A stretch of DNA of 64,000 nt from Burkholderia cepacia (GCF_029962485.1 NZ_CP073637.1:868001-932000); one strand, 5' to 3'; shown: positions 23,443 through 32,707, counted from the first letter of the stretch. Notes: generated by a model not told the origin, from the letters alone. Numbers and translations: made by a program.

Positions 23443-24057
23443 TCACTCCCACCGTGCGGTACTTGCTTCGGTCGCGTTCTTGCGCCCGACTTCCGGGTGC
23501 CGATAGACCTCTCTCATCTCGACTTTCAGCGTCTCGGACAATTCACGAACCAGCCATTTGAGCGATGCATTTTGTTCGGTCGTGACGCTTTCGTAGACAG
23601 GTTCTGCGGTTTTTTCGTCTGGATAGTGCATGCCGACAAGCTCGATTCCGATTGCGTCCGAGTTGGATGGATAGCGGTCCGGAAACGCTTTACGGGATTC
23701 GTGGCGATGGGATGCGGCGGGGCCGGTCTGATACGCGCGCCTTGCCGCCCTGAGGTCCGCAGCAGAGCACTTGAGGGTGGTGATGCAACGTGACTGCAAT
23801 TTGCCGACGTGATTGGTGATCCTGTTCAGGGAGGCGGTTTGATAGATCGTTCCATCCTTGTCGATCAGGAAATGGGCGCCGTTTGGTACATGTGCGGTGT
23901 TGCAGTAGCTATTGAAGGTACTCGACGCGGTGGCACCTCCAGTTTGATGGACGACGATTCCATTCACGTGTTCCATCGGCCCTCGTTCGATGGATGAATA
24001 TATTTTGAGAATCACGCGTTCGGCATCGACATGGCCTTGCTTCGAAATGAAAAGCAT
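23443..24057 (-). CDS. Peptidoglycan amidase (amidase_2/PGRP fold), probable type VI secretion effector
   Basis: A 204-residue protein with GGAGG 6 nt before ATG 24057. The core is an N-acetylmuramoyl-L-alanine amidase fold: GIVVHQTGG (first zinc His), NGAHFLIDKDGTIYQTA, DAIGIELVGMHYP, and VYRHPEVGRKNATEAS (second zinc His). The third ligand, Asp or Cys in AmpD and T7 lysozyme, is not obvious; the Glu in NATEAS may serve. No signal peptide is present, so delivery to the periplasm needs another route. The gene sits between hcp and a secreted small protein, which fits an Hcp-delivered effector that cleaves rival cell walls. Confidence 0.85.
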   Translation of the reverse strand: MLFISKQGHVDAERVILKIYSSIERGPMEHVNGIVVHQTGGATASSTFNSYCNTAHVPNGAHFLIDKDGTIYQTASLNRITNHVGKLQSRCITTLKCSAADLRAARRAYQTGPAASHRHESRKAFPDRYPSNSDAIGIELVGMHYPDEKTAEPVYESVTTEQNASLKWLVRELSETLKVEMREVYRHPEVGRKNATEASTARWE

Positions 24058-24072
24058 GACTACCTCCGATAC

Positions 24073-24555
24073 TCAGGCTGCGGTGCCGGTTTTGATGTCG
24101 TATCCTGCAGCGACCGTTCCACCACTGCCGCCTTGGGCGCTCTGAACGACATACTCCTGCCGGATGCGGGCAAATGAGAATTGGACCTCTTCTCGTGGCC
24201 GTGCCATGTTCAAATTGGCAGCCGAATTGATGCGCGTGATCAATACGTCGTCCAGCGTGATCTTCAGGTATTCGAGAGGCATGCCGCCGGCCTTGCGCGC
24301 GACCAGCACGGCTTTCTCGATGTGATTCCCTTTCAGGCAATGGAGCATGAGGATCGGTGATGCGCGATCGACATGATGCTCGATGGTCAGATCGTTGGCC
24401 GTGCACTTGCCTCCAGTGCTGCCTCTACCCGAGCGTGCGGTAAGTGGCTGGTCGGCGGACCAATCCCACGCCAATACTTCGATCTCGTCTGGATGAGAGG
24501 CGTCTCGAGATTCGCCTCTGATGCCGGTCAGTTTCAGGAAAATGTCCTGCGCCAT
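24073..24555 (-). CDS. hcp: Hcp-family type VI secretion tube protein
   Basis: A 160-residue protein. ATG 24555 was preferred over the GTG 3 bp upstream because AAGGAG is well placed. It starts AQDIFLKLTGIRGESRD and has HPDEIEVLAWDW, the signature of Hcp, then a beta barrel with LEYLKITLDDVLITRI and VQFSFARIRQEYV. Hcp hexamers stack to form the tube and carry small effectors in their lumen. No other type VI structural genes (tss, vgrG, clpV) are in the window, so this is an orphan hcp with its own cargo. The amidase gene follows after 15 bp. Confidence 0.92.
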   Translation of the reverse strand: MAQDIFLKLTGIRGESRDASHPDEIEVLAWDWSADQPLTARSGRGSTGGKCTANDLTIEHHVDRASPILMLHCLKGNHIEKAVLVARKAGGMPLEYLKITLDDVLITRINSAANLNMARPREEVQFSFARIRQEYVVQSAQGGSGGTVAAGYDIKTGTAA

Positions 24556-24950
24556 CACCTACTCCTTTGCATCGGTCACATTGGTGAAATGAACCCTAGC
24601 ATTGCGCGTGGCGGTCAATCTATTGGACCAGTTCGATTTTCGGCGCGCCTGGACGTTGAAATGTACGACGTCAATTCATCGGTCAGCCGAGAATCGATAC
24701 GAGTCGGGCAGGCACGAACGCGGATTCGGCAGCGGCGACTGAAAGGGCGGGATTGCGCGGACCGATGGATCGGCTCTCGGGCTGCGCGGGGCGGGAATCC
24801 GAAGGTTGAGACGGGCGCGCCGAGCTGGTGGTCGTTGTCGATGTAGTGCGAGCATCAGCGTCGATTTGCCGATGCGGGATGTGTACTGCCGAGACAACAA
24901 GAAGGGCGGCCGGCGTTCGAGTACTCAAACGCCGGCGTGCCCGAGGGGAC
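24556..24950. other. Intergenic region upstream of hcp, no gene seen
   Basis: 395 bp without a supportable gene. It should hold the hcp promoter, and its right end carries a hairpin that may end thiD transcription. Confidence 0.5.
24908..24935 (-). terminator. Possible terminator of thiD
   Basis: 9-bp stem GCCGGCGTT / AACGCCGGC with a 10-nt loop, 15 bp beyond the thiD stop. On the minus strand it is followed by GCCCTTCTTGTTGTCT, only moderately T-rich. Confidence 0.5.
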
Positions 24951-25817
24951 TCAATGGCGGTGCGACGTCCTCGTTACCGGGTCGGCCTTCACGGCCGGCG
25001 GCGTGTCCGAGTCTTCATTGCTGCGCGCCCAGAAGAACCGGTCGGGCAGGTACGCGCCCATGCCGGGCCGGAACGCGTCGCGCACGGCCTGGTACAAGTA
25101 TTCCTGCGCCTCGCGAACCGCTTCGGGCGGTTCCTGGCCGTTAGCAAGCAGCGCCGCGATCGCCGCGCCGAGCGTGTCGGTGATACCCATCAGCCGGTGC
25201 GGCGAGCGATCCCACATATCCTCGCGGAGCTGGCCTTCCTCGCCGTACAGTGTGTTGACGAGCCGGTGCGAGCCCGGCTCCGACGACAGGATGTACTCGC
25301 AGCCCTGCGACAGCAGGTGCGACACGGCCGCGTCGAGATTCGGCGCCTCGGCGTCGCCGTCCGGCTGCGCGAGCGCGATCAGCGTCGCGTAGTCGGCGAC
25401 CAGCAGCGTGGTTTGCGGTGCCAGCAGGTCGGCGATCGATTCGCGCAGGTCGTCGGCTGCGAGCACGTGCTCGTCGTCGAGCGTGAAGTCCGGCGCGAGC
25501 ACGAGCGGCACGCCGTCGTAGTCGGCGACGACCTCGGCGATCGCGCTCACGACTTCCGCGCGCGTCGCCGCGCCGATCTTGAACGCGGCAACCGGCATGT
25601 CTTCGAGCAGCATGCGCGCCTGCGCGGCGACGACCTCGGGGTCGAGGCCGGTCACTTCGTCGCAGGCGGCCGAGTCGCGCACGGTGTAGCCCGTCAGGAC
25701 GGATACGCCGTGACAGCCCATGCTCGCCAGGGTCATCAGATCGGCTTGGAGGCCGGAGCCGCCGGTGGGATCGGACAGGCCGAAGGTGAGGACGATCGGA
25801 GGGGCGTTGCTGGACAT
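24951..25817 (-). CDS. thiD: Hydroxymethylpyrimidine/phosphomethylpyrimidine kinase
   Basis: A 288-residue protein; ATG 25817 begins MSSNAPPIVLTFGLSDPTGGSGLQADLMTLASMG, the canonical ThiD start (ribokinase fold, substrate loop). GCHGVSVLTGYTVRDS and the anion-hole region GITDTLGAAIAALLANG (DTxGA with the catalytic Asp) confirm it. It phosphorylates HMP and then HMP-P for thiamine synthesis in the cytoplasm. The C-terminal tail (RSNEDSDTPPAVKADP) is a poorly conserved extension. It is divergent from rubA, with no other thiamine genes nearby. Confidence 0.93.
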   Translation of the reverse strand: MSSNAPPIVLTFGLSDPTGGSGLQADLMTLASMGCHGVSVLTGYTVRDSAACDEVTGLDPEVVAAQARMLLEDMPVAAFKIGAATRAEVVSAIAEVVADYDGVPLVLAPDFTLDDEHVLAADDLRESIADLLAPQTTLLVADYATLIALAQPDGDAEAPNLDAAVSHLLSQGCEYILSSEPGSHRLVNTLYGEEGQLREDMWDRSPHRLMGITDTLGAAIAALLANGQEPPEAVREAQEYLYQAVRDAFRPGMGAYLPDRFFWARSNEDSDTPPAVKADPVTRTSHRH

Positions 25818-26070
25818 GTAAAAATGGGGCAAGAGAAAAACGGGGAAGCGACGGAGATGCGGACGGCGAGGCGAGTGGCCATTTTTGGCCCTGTGTTGCC
25901 CGGCAGGCCGCACTTTTCAACCATTATGCGGTGGAATCCGGCCCGCACGACGGATTTTTTAGCGCAGCGCAACGTAGTCGCTGTCCTCCAGCGCGATTGC
26001 TAGGCAGTCCGGCCCCGACACGGTACCATCATGGCTCCCGAATTTACCGACTTTTCCCGACGCGGCTAAG

Positions 26071-26241
26071 ATGGAATACAAGAGCTGGATGTGCCTGATT
26101 TGTGGCTGGATTTACGACGAAGAAGCCGGGCTGCCGGAAGAGGGCATTGCCCCGGGCACGCGCTGGGAAGACGTCCCGATCAACTGGACGTGCCCCGAAT
26201 GCGGCGCCCGCAAGGAAGACTTCGAGATGGTCCAGATCTGA
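26071..26241 (+). CDS. rubA: Rubredoxin
   Basis: A 56-residue protein with two CxxC knuckles, MCLICGWIYDEEAG and WTCPECGARKEDFE, which bind one iron, and the family length of about 55. It is a small cytoplasmic electron carrier, used for example by alkane hydroxylases or in oxidative-stress defence; the partner is not evident here. It is divergent from thiD. In related bacteria rubA heads the pil-chp chemotaxis-like locus, which bears on the next gene. Confidence 0.96.
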   Translation: MEYKSWMCLICGWIYDEEAGLPEEGIAPGTRWEDVPINWTCPECGARKEDFEMVQI

Positions 26242-26345
26242 CCGGACCGCTGGCCCACGGACACCCCGCTCAGGCCTCGCATCGGCCCGGCGCTCGCGCG
26301 CCGCGGGTGGTGCGAGCGACTTGATGATGACAGGCGCGCGTGTCC

Positions 26346-27647
26346 ATGACGTCCGATCCGGCGAACGTTCCCCACCCTGACGCACTGCCCAACCCACGTG
26401 GCGGGGCCGTGCGCGCGGCCGACGCGTGGCTTGCGGCGGCCGCCGACGCCTTCGGGCGGCATGACGATGCGGCTGCGCCGCTGTCCGCCGCCGCGGCCGT
26501 GCTGGCGGAAGCCGGCTGGCTGCCGGCCGCTCGGTTCGCCGGGCAACTGGCGGCCGCTGTGCCGCTGGTCGCCGCCGAGCCGACTTCGGCCGGCTGGCGC
26601 GCCGCGCTGCGCGACTTCCGTGCGGCCGTCGGGCGTCACAACCTGCGCGAGCTCGCCTGCTCGCCCGTTCTCCTCGACCATTTCCGTGCATTGCGTGCGC
26701 AAAGCGCCGCCGACCTGCGCGCGAGCGCGCCGCTCGACGCGCTCTCGCTCGTCGGCCGCGCGGTGCCGCCGGCCACGCTGCGCGCGCTGCCCGACGCATT
26801 CGCGGCCCGGATCCGCGCTCGCTACGAGCAGGCGCTGCTCGGCGCGCTGCGCGCGCAGCACGGCGCGCCCGACGCGGCGCTTGACGAACTCGACGCAATG
26901 CAGGTCGCGCTGACCGACGACGGGCCGTACGATTTCTGGCGGCTCGCGAACGCGTGCCTGCGCGCGCTGCGCGCCAGCGGCGCGCCCGAGCTCAAGCGCT
27001 TTCTCGCGCGGACCAACCTGCTGCTCGGCGAGCATGCGCAGGGCCGGCGCAGCGCACCGCCCGAGTTCGTGCGCGAGACGGTGGCGCTGTTGTGGCGCGA
27101 TTTCGCGCTGTTCGGCGCTGCGGCAGAAGACGTTGCGCTCGTCGAAGTGCTGCACGACTACGGACTGACGGTTGACTGGCACGTCGCCGGCACGCCGGCG
27201 TCCGAGGCGCTGTGGGAGGCCGATGCCGCGCGGGCAGAGCACGACGCGGTCGCCGTTGCGCCGACCCGTTCGCTCGGCGTCGTGACCGTCAACGCGCATG
27301 CCTATGAGGATTTCCTGCAGACGGCCGATGCGTCGATGGTCGACCTCGCGGCCGACCCGGCCCGGGCCGACGCTGGCGCTGCGTGGCACGCGTCCGGCGC
27401 CGCGTACCGGGTCGGCACGGCCGCGTGCGCGCTCGGCCTCGGCCACGCGGCACTGCTGGCCGACACACTCGGCCTCGCGTGGCGCCGTGCCGCCCACGGC
27501 GTGCCGCTCGCCGACGGCGGCCTCGACGCGCACGGCCACGCGTCCGACATGCTGCGCGCGGCGCTGCTGAAGATCGCGGCCGGCGTTGCGCCGCCGGACC
27601 TCACCGCGGCGTCCGAAGCGCTCGGCACGGCGCTTGGCCGGACCTGA
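26346..27647 (+). CDS. Alanine-rich all-helical protein of unknown function
   Basis: A 433-residue protein, rich in Ala, Leu and Arg, without signal peptide or membrane segments; predicted to be almost entirely helical. Three loosely similar helical sections can be seen (for example LRDFRAAVGRHNLRELACSPVLLDHFRAL and LVEVLHDYGLTVDWHV). I do not recognise a firm family. Its position between rubA and yqgE is where Ralstonia and Pseudomonas keep pilGHIJ-chpA; it may descend from the N-terminal FimL-like scaffold of ChpA/PilL. ATG 26346 is chosen over GTG 26340; no good ribosome-binding site is seen. Confidence 0.75.
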   Translation: MTSDPANVPHPDALPNPRGGAVRAADAWLAAAADAFGRHDDAAAPLSAAAAVLAEAGWLPAARFAGQLAAAVPLVAAEPTSAGWRAALRDFRAAVGRHNLRELACSPVLLDHFRALRAQSAADLRASAPLDALSLVGRAVPPATLRALPDAFAARIRARYEQALLGALRAQHGAPDAALDELDAMQVALTDDGPYDFWRLANACLRALRASGAPELKRFLARTNLLLGEHAQGRRSAPPEFVRETVALLWRDFALFGAAAEDVALVEVLHDYGLTVDWHVAGTPASEALWEADAARAEHDAVAVAPTRSLGVVTVNAHAYEDFLQTADASMVDLAADPARADAGAAWHASGAAYRVGTAACALGLGHAALLADTLGLAWRRAAHGVPLADGGLDAHGHASDMLRAALLKIAAGVAPPDLTAASEALGTALGRT

Positions 27648-27829
27648 CGAACAAGGGGACGGACACCTGGCGGCGCCCCTTGTCGCGCGGGCCTGCAACA
27701 CGCCCCCGACAGCGCCCGCGCGCGTGTTAGAGTGCCGTGTGATCCGCGCGCGCCGTTGCCAGCGTGGCGCGGCGTTGCTTGTTGATCGCGGCCCGGTCAG
27801 GTCGCGGCGTCTTTGCTAAAATTCAAACC

Positions 27830-28408
27830 ATGTCAAAGCCTTCCGATCGCATCAATCTCACCAACCAGTTCCTGATCGCCATGCCTAACATGGCCGATCC
27901 GACGTTCTCGGGAACGGTGGTCTATCTTTGCGATCACAGCGAGCGCGGCGCGCTCGGCCTCGTCATCAATCGTCCGACCGACATCGATCTCGAATCGCTG
28001 TTCAACCGCATCGACCTGAAGCTCGACATCGAGCCGCTGCTGCACATTCCCGTGTACTTCGGCGGCCCGGTCCAGACCGAGCGCGGCTTCGTGCTGCACG
28101 AGCCGGTGGAGGGCGCGAGCTACAACTCGTCGATGTCCGTCGACGGCGGGCTGGAGATGACGACGTCGAAGGACGTGCTCGAGGCGGTCGCGACGGGCAC
28201 CGGCCCGAAGCGCTTCCTGTTGACGCTCGGCCATGCCGGCTGGGGCGCAGGGCAGCTCGAGGAAGAAATTTCCCGCAACGGCTGGCTGACCGTGGCCGCC
28301 GATCCGCGCATCGTGTTCGACACCCCGGCCGAAGAGCGCTTCGAGGCCGCCCTCGGCCTGCTCGGCGTCAGCTCGGCGATGCTGTCCGGCGAAGCAGGGC
28401 ACGCATGA
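27830..28408 (+). CDS. yqgE: YqgE/AlgH family protein
   Basis: A 192-residue protein, with start [21 protein letters not shown] and the hallmark [26 protein letters not shown], then [15 protein letters not shown]. AlgH affects alginate production in Pseudomonas, but the biochemical role is unknown. It overlaps ruvX by the ATGA at 28405, a conserved pair in proteobacteria, and starts the ruvX-pyrR-pyrB-pyrC' run. Confidence 0.95.
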   Translation: MSKPSDRINLTNQFLIAMPNMADPTFSGTVVYLCDHSERGALGLVINRPTDIDLESLFNRIDLKLDIEPLLHIPVYFGGPVQTERGFVLHEPVEGASYNSSMSVDGGLEMTTSKDVLEAVATGTGPKRFLLTLGHAGWGAGQLEEEISRNGWLTVAADPRIVFDTPAEERFEAALGLLGVSSAMLSGEAGHA

Positions 28409-28854
28409 GTGGCGCGAGCGCGCGCGATGCGACGCTCCTGGCGTTCGACTACGGCGAAAAACGTATCGGCGTCGCGGTCGGCAACGCGCTGACGCGCTCG
28501 GCCCGTGCGCTCGTCGTGATCCAGAACCTGAACCGCGAACACCGCTTCAAGGCGGTCGGCGACCTGCTGGCCGAATGGCGGCCGGACGCGCTCGTCGTCG
28601 GCCTGCCGATGCATCCGGACGGCACGCCCCACGACATGACGCAGCAGGCGAAGCGCTTCGGCAACCAGCTGAACGGCCGCTTCGGGCTGCCCGTCACGTG
28701 GGTCGACGAGCGCTATTCGTCGGTCGAGGCCGAGGCCGGGTTGCGCGAGCGCAACGTGCGCGGCCGTGCCCGCGCGGAGATGCTCGATGCCGAAGCCGCA
28801 CGCGTCATCCTTCAACAGTATCTCGATCAATTGTCCGACCATGAGCACCATTGA
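28405..28854 (+). CDS. ruvX: Putative pre-16S rRNA nuclease YqgF/RuvX
   Basis: A 149-residue RNase-H-fold protein: [17 protein letters not shown] (first acidic residue and GxKRIGVA), [35 protein letters not shown] (second acidic site) and [14 protein letters not shown] (third). It trims the 5' end of 16S rRNA in E. coli (YqgF). Translation is coupled to yqgE by a 4-nt overlap, and its 3' end overlaps pyrR by 14 nt. Confidence 0.95.
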   Translation: MSGASARDATLLAFDYGEKRIGVAVGNALTRSARALVVIQNLNREHRFKAVGDLLAEWRPDALVVGLPMHPDGTPHDMTQQAKRFGNQLNGRFGLPVTWVDERYSSVEAEAGLRERNVRGRARAEMLDAEAARVILQQYLDQLSDHEHH

Positions 28855-29353
28855 TGCCGAGGCGCTTTACCGCGTCCTGCTCGACCAGATCCGTACCGCG
28901 TACGGCACGGCGTTCGCCGAACCGGGCGGCCCGCGGCTCGCCGGCATTCACAGCGGCGGCGCATGGCTGGCCGAGCGCCTCGCACGCGATCTCGGCGCAC
29001 CGGCGTTCGGCGTCGTGAACGTCGCGCTGCATCGCGACGATTACGCGAAGAAGGGGCTGCACAGCCAGGCCAGCCCGACGTCGCTGCCGTTCGAGATCGA
29101 CGGCGCGCGCATCGTGCTCGTCGACGACGTGCTGTACACCGGGCGCACCGTGCGCGCGGCGCTCAACGAACTGTTCGACTACGGCCGTCCGGCCGCGGTC
29201 GAGCTCGCGGTGCTGGCCGATCGCGGCGGCCGCGAGCTGCCGGTCGCCGCACGCTTCGCGGGCGGCACACTCGACGTGCCGGCCGGCGCGACGCTCGTGC
29301 TCGCACGCGACGATGCGCAGTTCACGCTGCGCGTCGAATCGCACGGCGCCTGA
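28841..29353 (+). CDS. pyrR: PyrR bifunctional pyrimidine regulator / uracil phosphoribosyltransferase
   Basis: A 170-residue type I phosphoribosyltransferase. The PRPP loop is [18 protein letters not shown], preceded by [13 protein letters not shown] and [12 protein letters not shown]. In Gram-positives PyrR binds pyr mRNA to control attenuation; in pseudomonads it also regulates pyr genes. It overlaps ruvX by 14 nt, and a hairpin before pyrB (29374) could be the regulated site. Confidence 0.94.
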   Translation: MSTIDAEALYRVLLDQIRTAYGTAFAEPGGPRLAGIHSGGAWLAERLARDLGAPAFGVVNVALHRDDYAKKGLHSQASPTSLPFEIDGARIVLVDDVLYTGRTVRAALNELFDYGRPAAVELAVLADRGGRELPVAARFAGGTLDVPAGATLVLARDDAQFTLRVESHGA

Positions 29354-29373
29354 ACGACACGCGAACCGTATCC

Positions 29374-29403
29374 CGGGCCGCTGGTTTGCACCGCGGCCCG
29401 TTT
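29374..29403 (+). terminator. Terminator/attenuator-like hairpin between pyrR and pyrB
   Basis: CGGGCCGC-(T)-GGT, loop TTGC, ACC-GCGGCCCG (29374-29400), an 11-bp GC-rich stem with one bulged T, followed by TTT. The T run is short, so it could be only a partial terminator or a PyrR target. Confidence 0.5.
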
Positions 29404-29426
29404 GCATAGTTGGAATCACGCACACC

Positions 29427-30458
29427 ATGACCACCGACACCACTGGCCGCACCGGCAATCCCGCTGCGACCGCGAGCCCCGACCGGTTCCGCTACGGTTT
29501 CCTGAAGGGCAATCCGCAGCTCACGAAAAACGGCGAGCTGAAGCACCTGCTGTCGATCGAGGGCCTGCCGCGCTCGATCGTGAACCACATCCTCGATACG
29601 GCCGAGCAGTTCGTCAGCGTGACGGACCGTGAAGTGAAGAAGGTGCCGCTGCTGCGCGGCAAGTCCGTCTTCAACCTGTTCTTCGAGAACTCGACGCGTA
29701 CGCGCACGACCTTCGAGATCGCCGCGACGCGCCTGTCGGCCGACGTGCTGAACCTGAACATCAATGCGTCGTCGACGAGCAAGGGCGAATCGCTGCTCGA
29801 CACGATCAACAACCTGTCGGCGATGCATGCCGACCTGTTCGTCGTGCGCCACGCGTCGAGCGGCGCGCCGTACCTGATCGCCGAGCACTGCGCGCCGCAC
29901 GTTCACGTGATCAACGCCGGCGACGGCCGCCATGCGCACCCGACGCAGGGCCTGCTCGACATGTACACGATCCGTCACTACAAGCGCGACTTCACGAAGC
30001 TGCGCGTGGCGATCGTCGGCGACATCCTGCATTCGCGCGTCGCGCGCTCCGACATCCACGCGCTCACCACGCTCGGCGTGCCGGAAGTGCGCGCGATCGG
30101 CCCGCGTACGCTGCTGCCGGGCGGTCTCGAGCAAATGGGTGTGAAGGTGTTCCACGACCTCGACGAAGGGCTGAAGGGCGTCGACGTGATCATCATGCTG
30201 CGCCTGCAGAACGAGCGGATGAGCGGCGCGCTGCTGCCGTCCGCGCAGGAGTACTTCAAGACGTGGGGCCTGACGCCCGAGCGCCTCGCGCTCGCCGCGC
30301 CCGACGCGATCGTGATGCACCCGGGCCCGATGAACCGTGGCGTCGAGATCGATTCGCAGGTCGCCGACGGCCCGCAGTCGGTGATTCTCAACCAGGTCAC
30401 GTTCGGCATCGCCGTGCGGATGGCGGTGATGGGCATCGTCGCCGGCAACAGCGATTGA
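29427..30458 (+). CDS. pyrB: Aspartate carbamoyltransferase catalytic subunit
   Basis: A 343-residue protein of the longer class A/B type. Motifs: [18 protein letters not shown] (carbamoyl-phosphate site), [31 protein letters not shown], and [11 protein letters not shown]. It makes carbamoyl-aspartate in pyrimidine synthesis. The long N-terminus (first ~40 residues) matches the pseudomonad type, whose chains assemble with an inactive dihydroorotase homologue coded next door, as here. Confidence 0.97.
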   Translation: MTTDTTGRTGNPAATASPDRFRYGFLKGNPQLTKNGELKHLLSIEGLPRSIVNHILDTAEQFVSVTDREVKKVPLLRGKSVFNLFFENSTRTRTTFEIAATRLSADVLNLNINASSTSKGESLLDTINNLSAMHADLFVVRHASSGAPYLIAEHCAPHVHVINAGDGRHAHPTQGLLDMYTIRHYKRDFTKLRVAIVGDILHSRVARSDIHALTTLGVPEVRAIGPRTLLPGGLEQMGVKVFHDLDEGLKGVDVIIMLRLQNERMSGALLPSAQEYFKTWGLTPERLALAAPDAIVMHPGPMNRGVEIDSQVADGPQSVILNQVTFGIAVRMAVMGIVAGNSD

Positions 30459-30510
30459 GCCTGCTTTCGCGCATCCTTATTCACGCAATCAACGTATTCA
30501 CAGACAGCGC

Positions 30511-31797
30511 ATGAAGATTCATATCAAAGGCGGCACGCTGATCGATCCGGTCGCCGGTACCGAGCGGCAGGCCGACGTATTCGTTGCGGCCGGCAAGATC
30601 GCCGCGATCGCTGAGGACGGCAAGGCGCCGGCCGATTTCAACGCCGCGAAGACCATCGACGCGTCGGGACTGATCGTCGCGCCCGGCCTCGTCGACCTGT
30701 GCGCGCGGCTGCGCGAGCCCGGCTACGAACACAAGGCGACGCTCGCGTCCGAGATGGCCGCGGCCGTCGCGGGCGGCGTCACGACGCTCGTGTGCCCGCC
30801 GGATACCGACCCCGTGCTCGACGAGCCGGGCCTCGTCGAGATGCTCAAGTTCCGCGCACGCAACCTGCACCAGGCAAACGTGCACCCGCTGGGCGCGCTG
30901 ACGGTTGGCCTCAAGGGTGAAGTGATCACCGAGATGGTCGCGCTGACCGAGTCCGGCTGCGTCGGCTTCACGCAAGCGAACGTGCCGGTACGCGACACAC
31001 AGGTGCTGCTGCGCGCGCTGCAGTACGCGAGCACCTACGGCTACACGACGTGGCTGCGTCCGCTCGACGCGTTCATCGGCCGCGGCGGCGTGGCCGCGAG
31101 CGGCGCACTCGCGTCGCGGCTCGGGCTGTCCGGCGTGCCGGTCGCGGCCGAGACGATCGCGCTGCACACGATCTTCGAACTGATGCGCGTGACGGGCGCG
31201 CGCGTGCACCTTGCACGGTTGTCGTCCGCGGCCGGCCTGGCGCTCGTGCGCGAGGCGAAGGCCGAAGGCCTGCCCGTGACCTGCGACGTCGGCGTGAACC
31301 ATCTGCATCTGATCGACGTCGACATCGGCTACTTCGATTCGCAGTTCCGGCTCGATCCGCCGCTGCGCAGCGAGCGCGACCGCGAAGCGATCCGCGTGGC
31401 GCTCGCCGACGGCACGATCGACGCGATCTGCTCCGACCACACGCCGGTCGACGACGACGAGAAGCTGCTGCCGTTCGGCGAAGCGACGCCCGGCGCGACG
31501 GGGCTCGAGTTGCTGCTGTCGCTGACGCTGAAGTGGGCGGACGAGACGCGTACGCCGCTCGCGCAGGCGCTGCGCCGCATCACGTCCGCGCCGGCCGACG
31601 TGCTGAAGCTGCCGGCAGGCCGCCTGTCCGAAGGCGGCGCGGCCGACCTGTGCGTGTTCGACCCGCGTGCGCACTGGCGCGTCGAGCCGCGCGCGCTGAA
31701 GAGCCAGGGCCACAACTCGCCGTTCCTCGGCTACGAACTGCCGGCCACCGTGCGCGCGACGCTCGTGGCCGGGCAGGTCGCGTTCGAGCGCCACTGA
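30511..31797 (+). CDS. pyrC': Dihydroorotase-like pseudoenzyme PyrC' (PyrX)
   Basis: A 428-residue type I dihydroorotase homologue. The metal motif that should read DxHxHLREPG is DLCARLREPG here, so both His are lost (Cys and Arg instead). Other landmarks stay: GGVTTLVCPPDTDP, NHLHLIDVDIG and the Asp of CSDHTPVDDDEK. It is therefore probably inactive and serves as a structural partner of PyrB, as PyrC' does in the dodecameric ATCase of Pseudomonas. A true dihydroorotase must be coded elsewhere. It lies 52 bp after pyrB. Confidence 0.93.
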   Translation: MKIHIKGGTLIDPVAGTERQADVFVAAGKIAAIAEDGKAPADFNAAKTIDASGLIVAPGLVDLCARLREPGYEHKATLASEMAAAVAGGVTTLVCPPDTDPVLDEPGLVEMLKFRARNLHQANVHPLGALTVGLKGEVITEMVALTESGCVGFTQANVPVRDTQVLLRALQYASTYGYTTWLRPLDAFIGRGGVAASGALASRLGLSGVPVAAETIALHTIFELMRVTGARVHLARLSSAAGLALVREAKAEGLPVTCDVGVNHLHLIDVDIGYFDSQFRLDPPLRSERDREAIRVALADGTIDAICSDHTPVDDDEKLLPFGEATPGATGLELLLSLTLKWADETRTPLAQALRRITSAPADVLKLPAGRLSEGGAADLCVFDPRAHWRVEPRALKSQGHNSPFLGYELPATVRATLVAGQVAFERH

Positions 31798-31816
31798 ACC
31801 ACGCCGGACCCTCGCC

Positions 31817-32674
31817 ATGACCGCCCTTCGCAAGCTGCGTCTCGTCTTTCACCTGTTGCGCGGCATGGCGATCGTCGCGCTGCGTTTTTCGCACGTCACG
31901 CCCGCGCGCCGCGCCGAGATGACGCGCCGCTGGACGCTCAAGATGCTGCGGATCTGCGGGATGCGCCTCGTCGTCCACAACGACGGCGCGCGCCTCGACG
32001 CGAGCGCGCTCGTGGTCGGCAACCACGTGTCGTGGCTCGACATCTACGCGGTCAACGCGTGGCGGCCGACGCCGTTCGTGTCGAAGGCCGAGGTGCGGCA
32101 GTGGCCGGTCGTCGGCTGGCTCGCCGAGAAGCTCGACACCGTGTTCCTGCAGCGCGAGAAGCGCACCGAGGCGATGCGGATCATGCACGAGATGGCCGAG
32201 CGCCTGCGCAACGGCGGGCTCATGTGCGTGTTTCCGGAAGGGACGACGTCCGACGGTCAGGAACTGCTGCCGTTCCACGCGAACCTGTTTCAGTCCGCGG
32301 TATCGGCCGGCTGCGCGGTGCAGCCGATCTGCCTGATGTACGAGGACGCGCAGCGGCGGCAGTCGGTCGCGCCGGCGTACACGGGCGAGCTGTCGCTCGG
32401 CAAGTCGCTCGACATGGTGCTGCGGGGCGGCCCGCTCGTCGTGCATCTGTACGTGTGCGATCCGATTGCGCCGGGCGGCGACCGGCGGGCGACGTCCGCC
32501 GCGGCGCGCGATGCGATCGCGGCTGCGCTGGCGACGTTGCAGGAGAAGGTCGGCAAGCCGTCGGCCGAATCGCTCGCGGAGTTGCAGAAGCACGCGTATC
32601 CGGCGACCGAACTTGGTGGCGGTGCGGCGGGTGATGCGGCGGCCGATGAACCGGTGCCGGGGCGCGAGGGGTGA
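31817..32674 (+). CDS. plsC: 1-acyl-sn-glycerol-3-phosphate acyltransferase family protein
   Basis: A 285-residue protein with the acyltransferase motifs NHVSWLD (the catalytic NHxxxxD) and FPEGTTSDG, spaced about 75 residues. An N-terminal hydrophobic segment should anchor it in the inner membrane. It makes phosphatidic acid, or acylates another lipid. The C-terminal ~40 residues are a low-complexity Gly/Ala/Asp tail. It starts 19 bp after pyrC', apparently the last gene of this run. Confidence 0.9.
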   Translation: MTALRKLRLVFHLLRGMAIVALRFSHVTPARRAEMTRRWTLKMLRICGMRLVVHNDGARLDASALVVGNHVSWLDIYAVNAWRPTPFVSKAEVRQWPVVGWLAEKLDTVFLQREKRTEAMRIMHEMAERLRNGGLMCVFPEGTTSDGQELLPFHANLFQSAVSAGCAVQPICLMYEDAQRRQSVAPAYTGELSLGKSLDMVLRGGPLVVHLYVCDPIAPGGDRRATSAAARDAIAAALATLQEKVGKPSAESLAELQKHAYPATELGGGAAGDAAADEPVPGREG

Positions 32675-32707
32675 TGTTTCATTCCGCCCGCGCGCCGCGC
32701 GAGCGGG

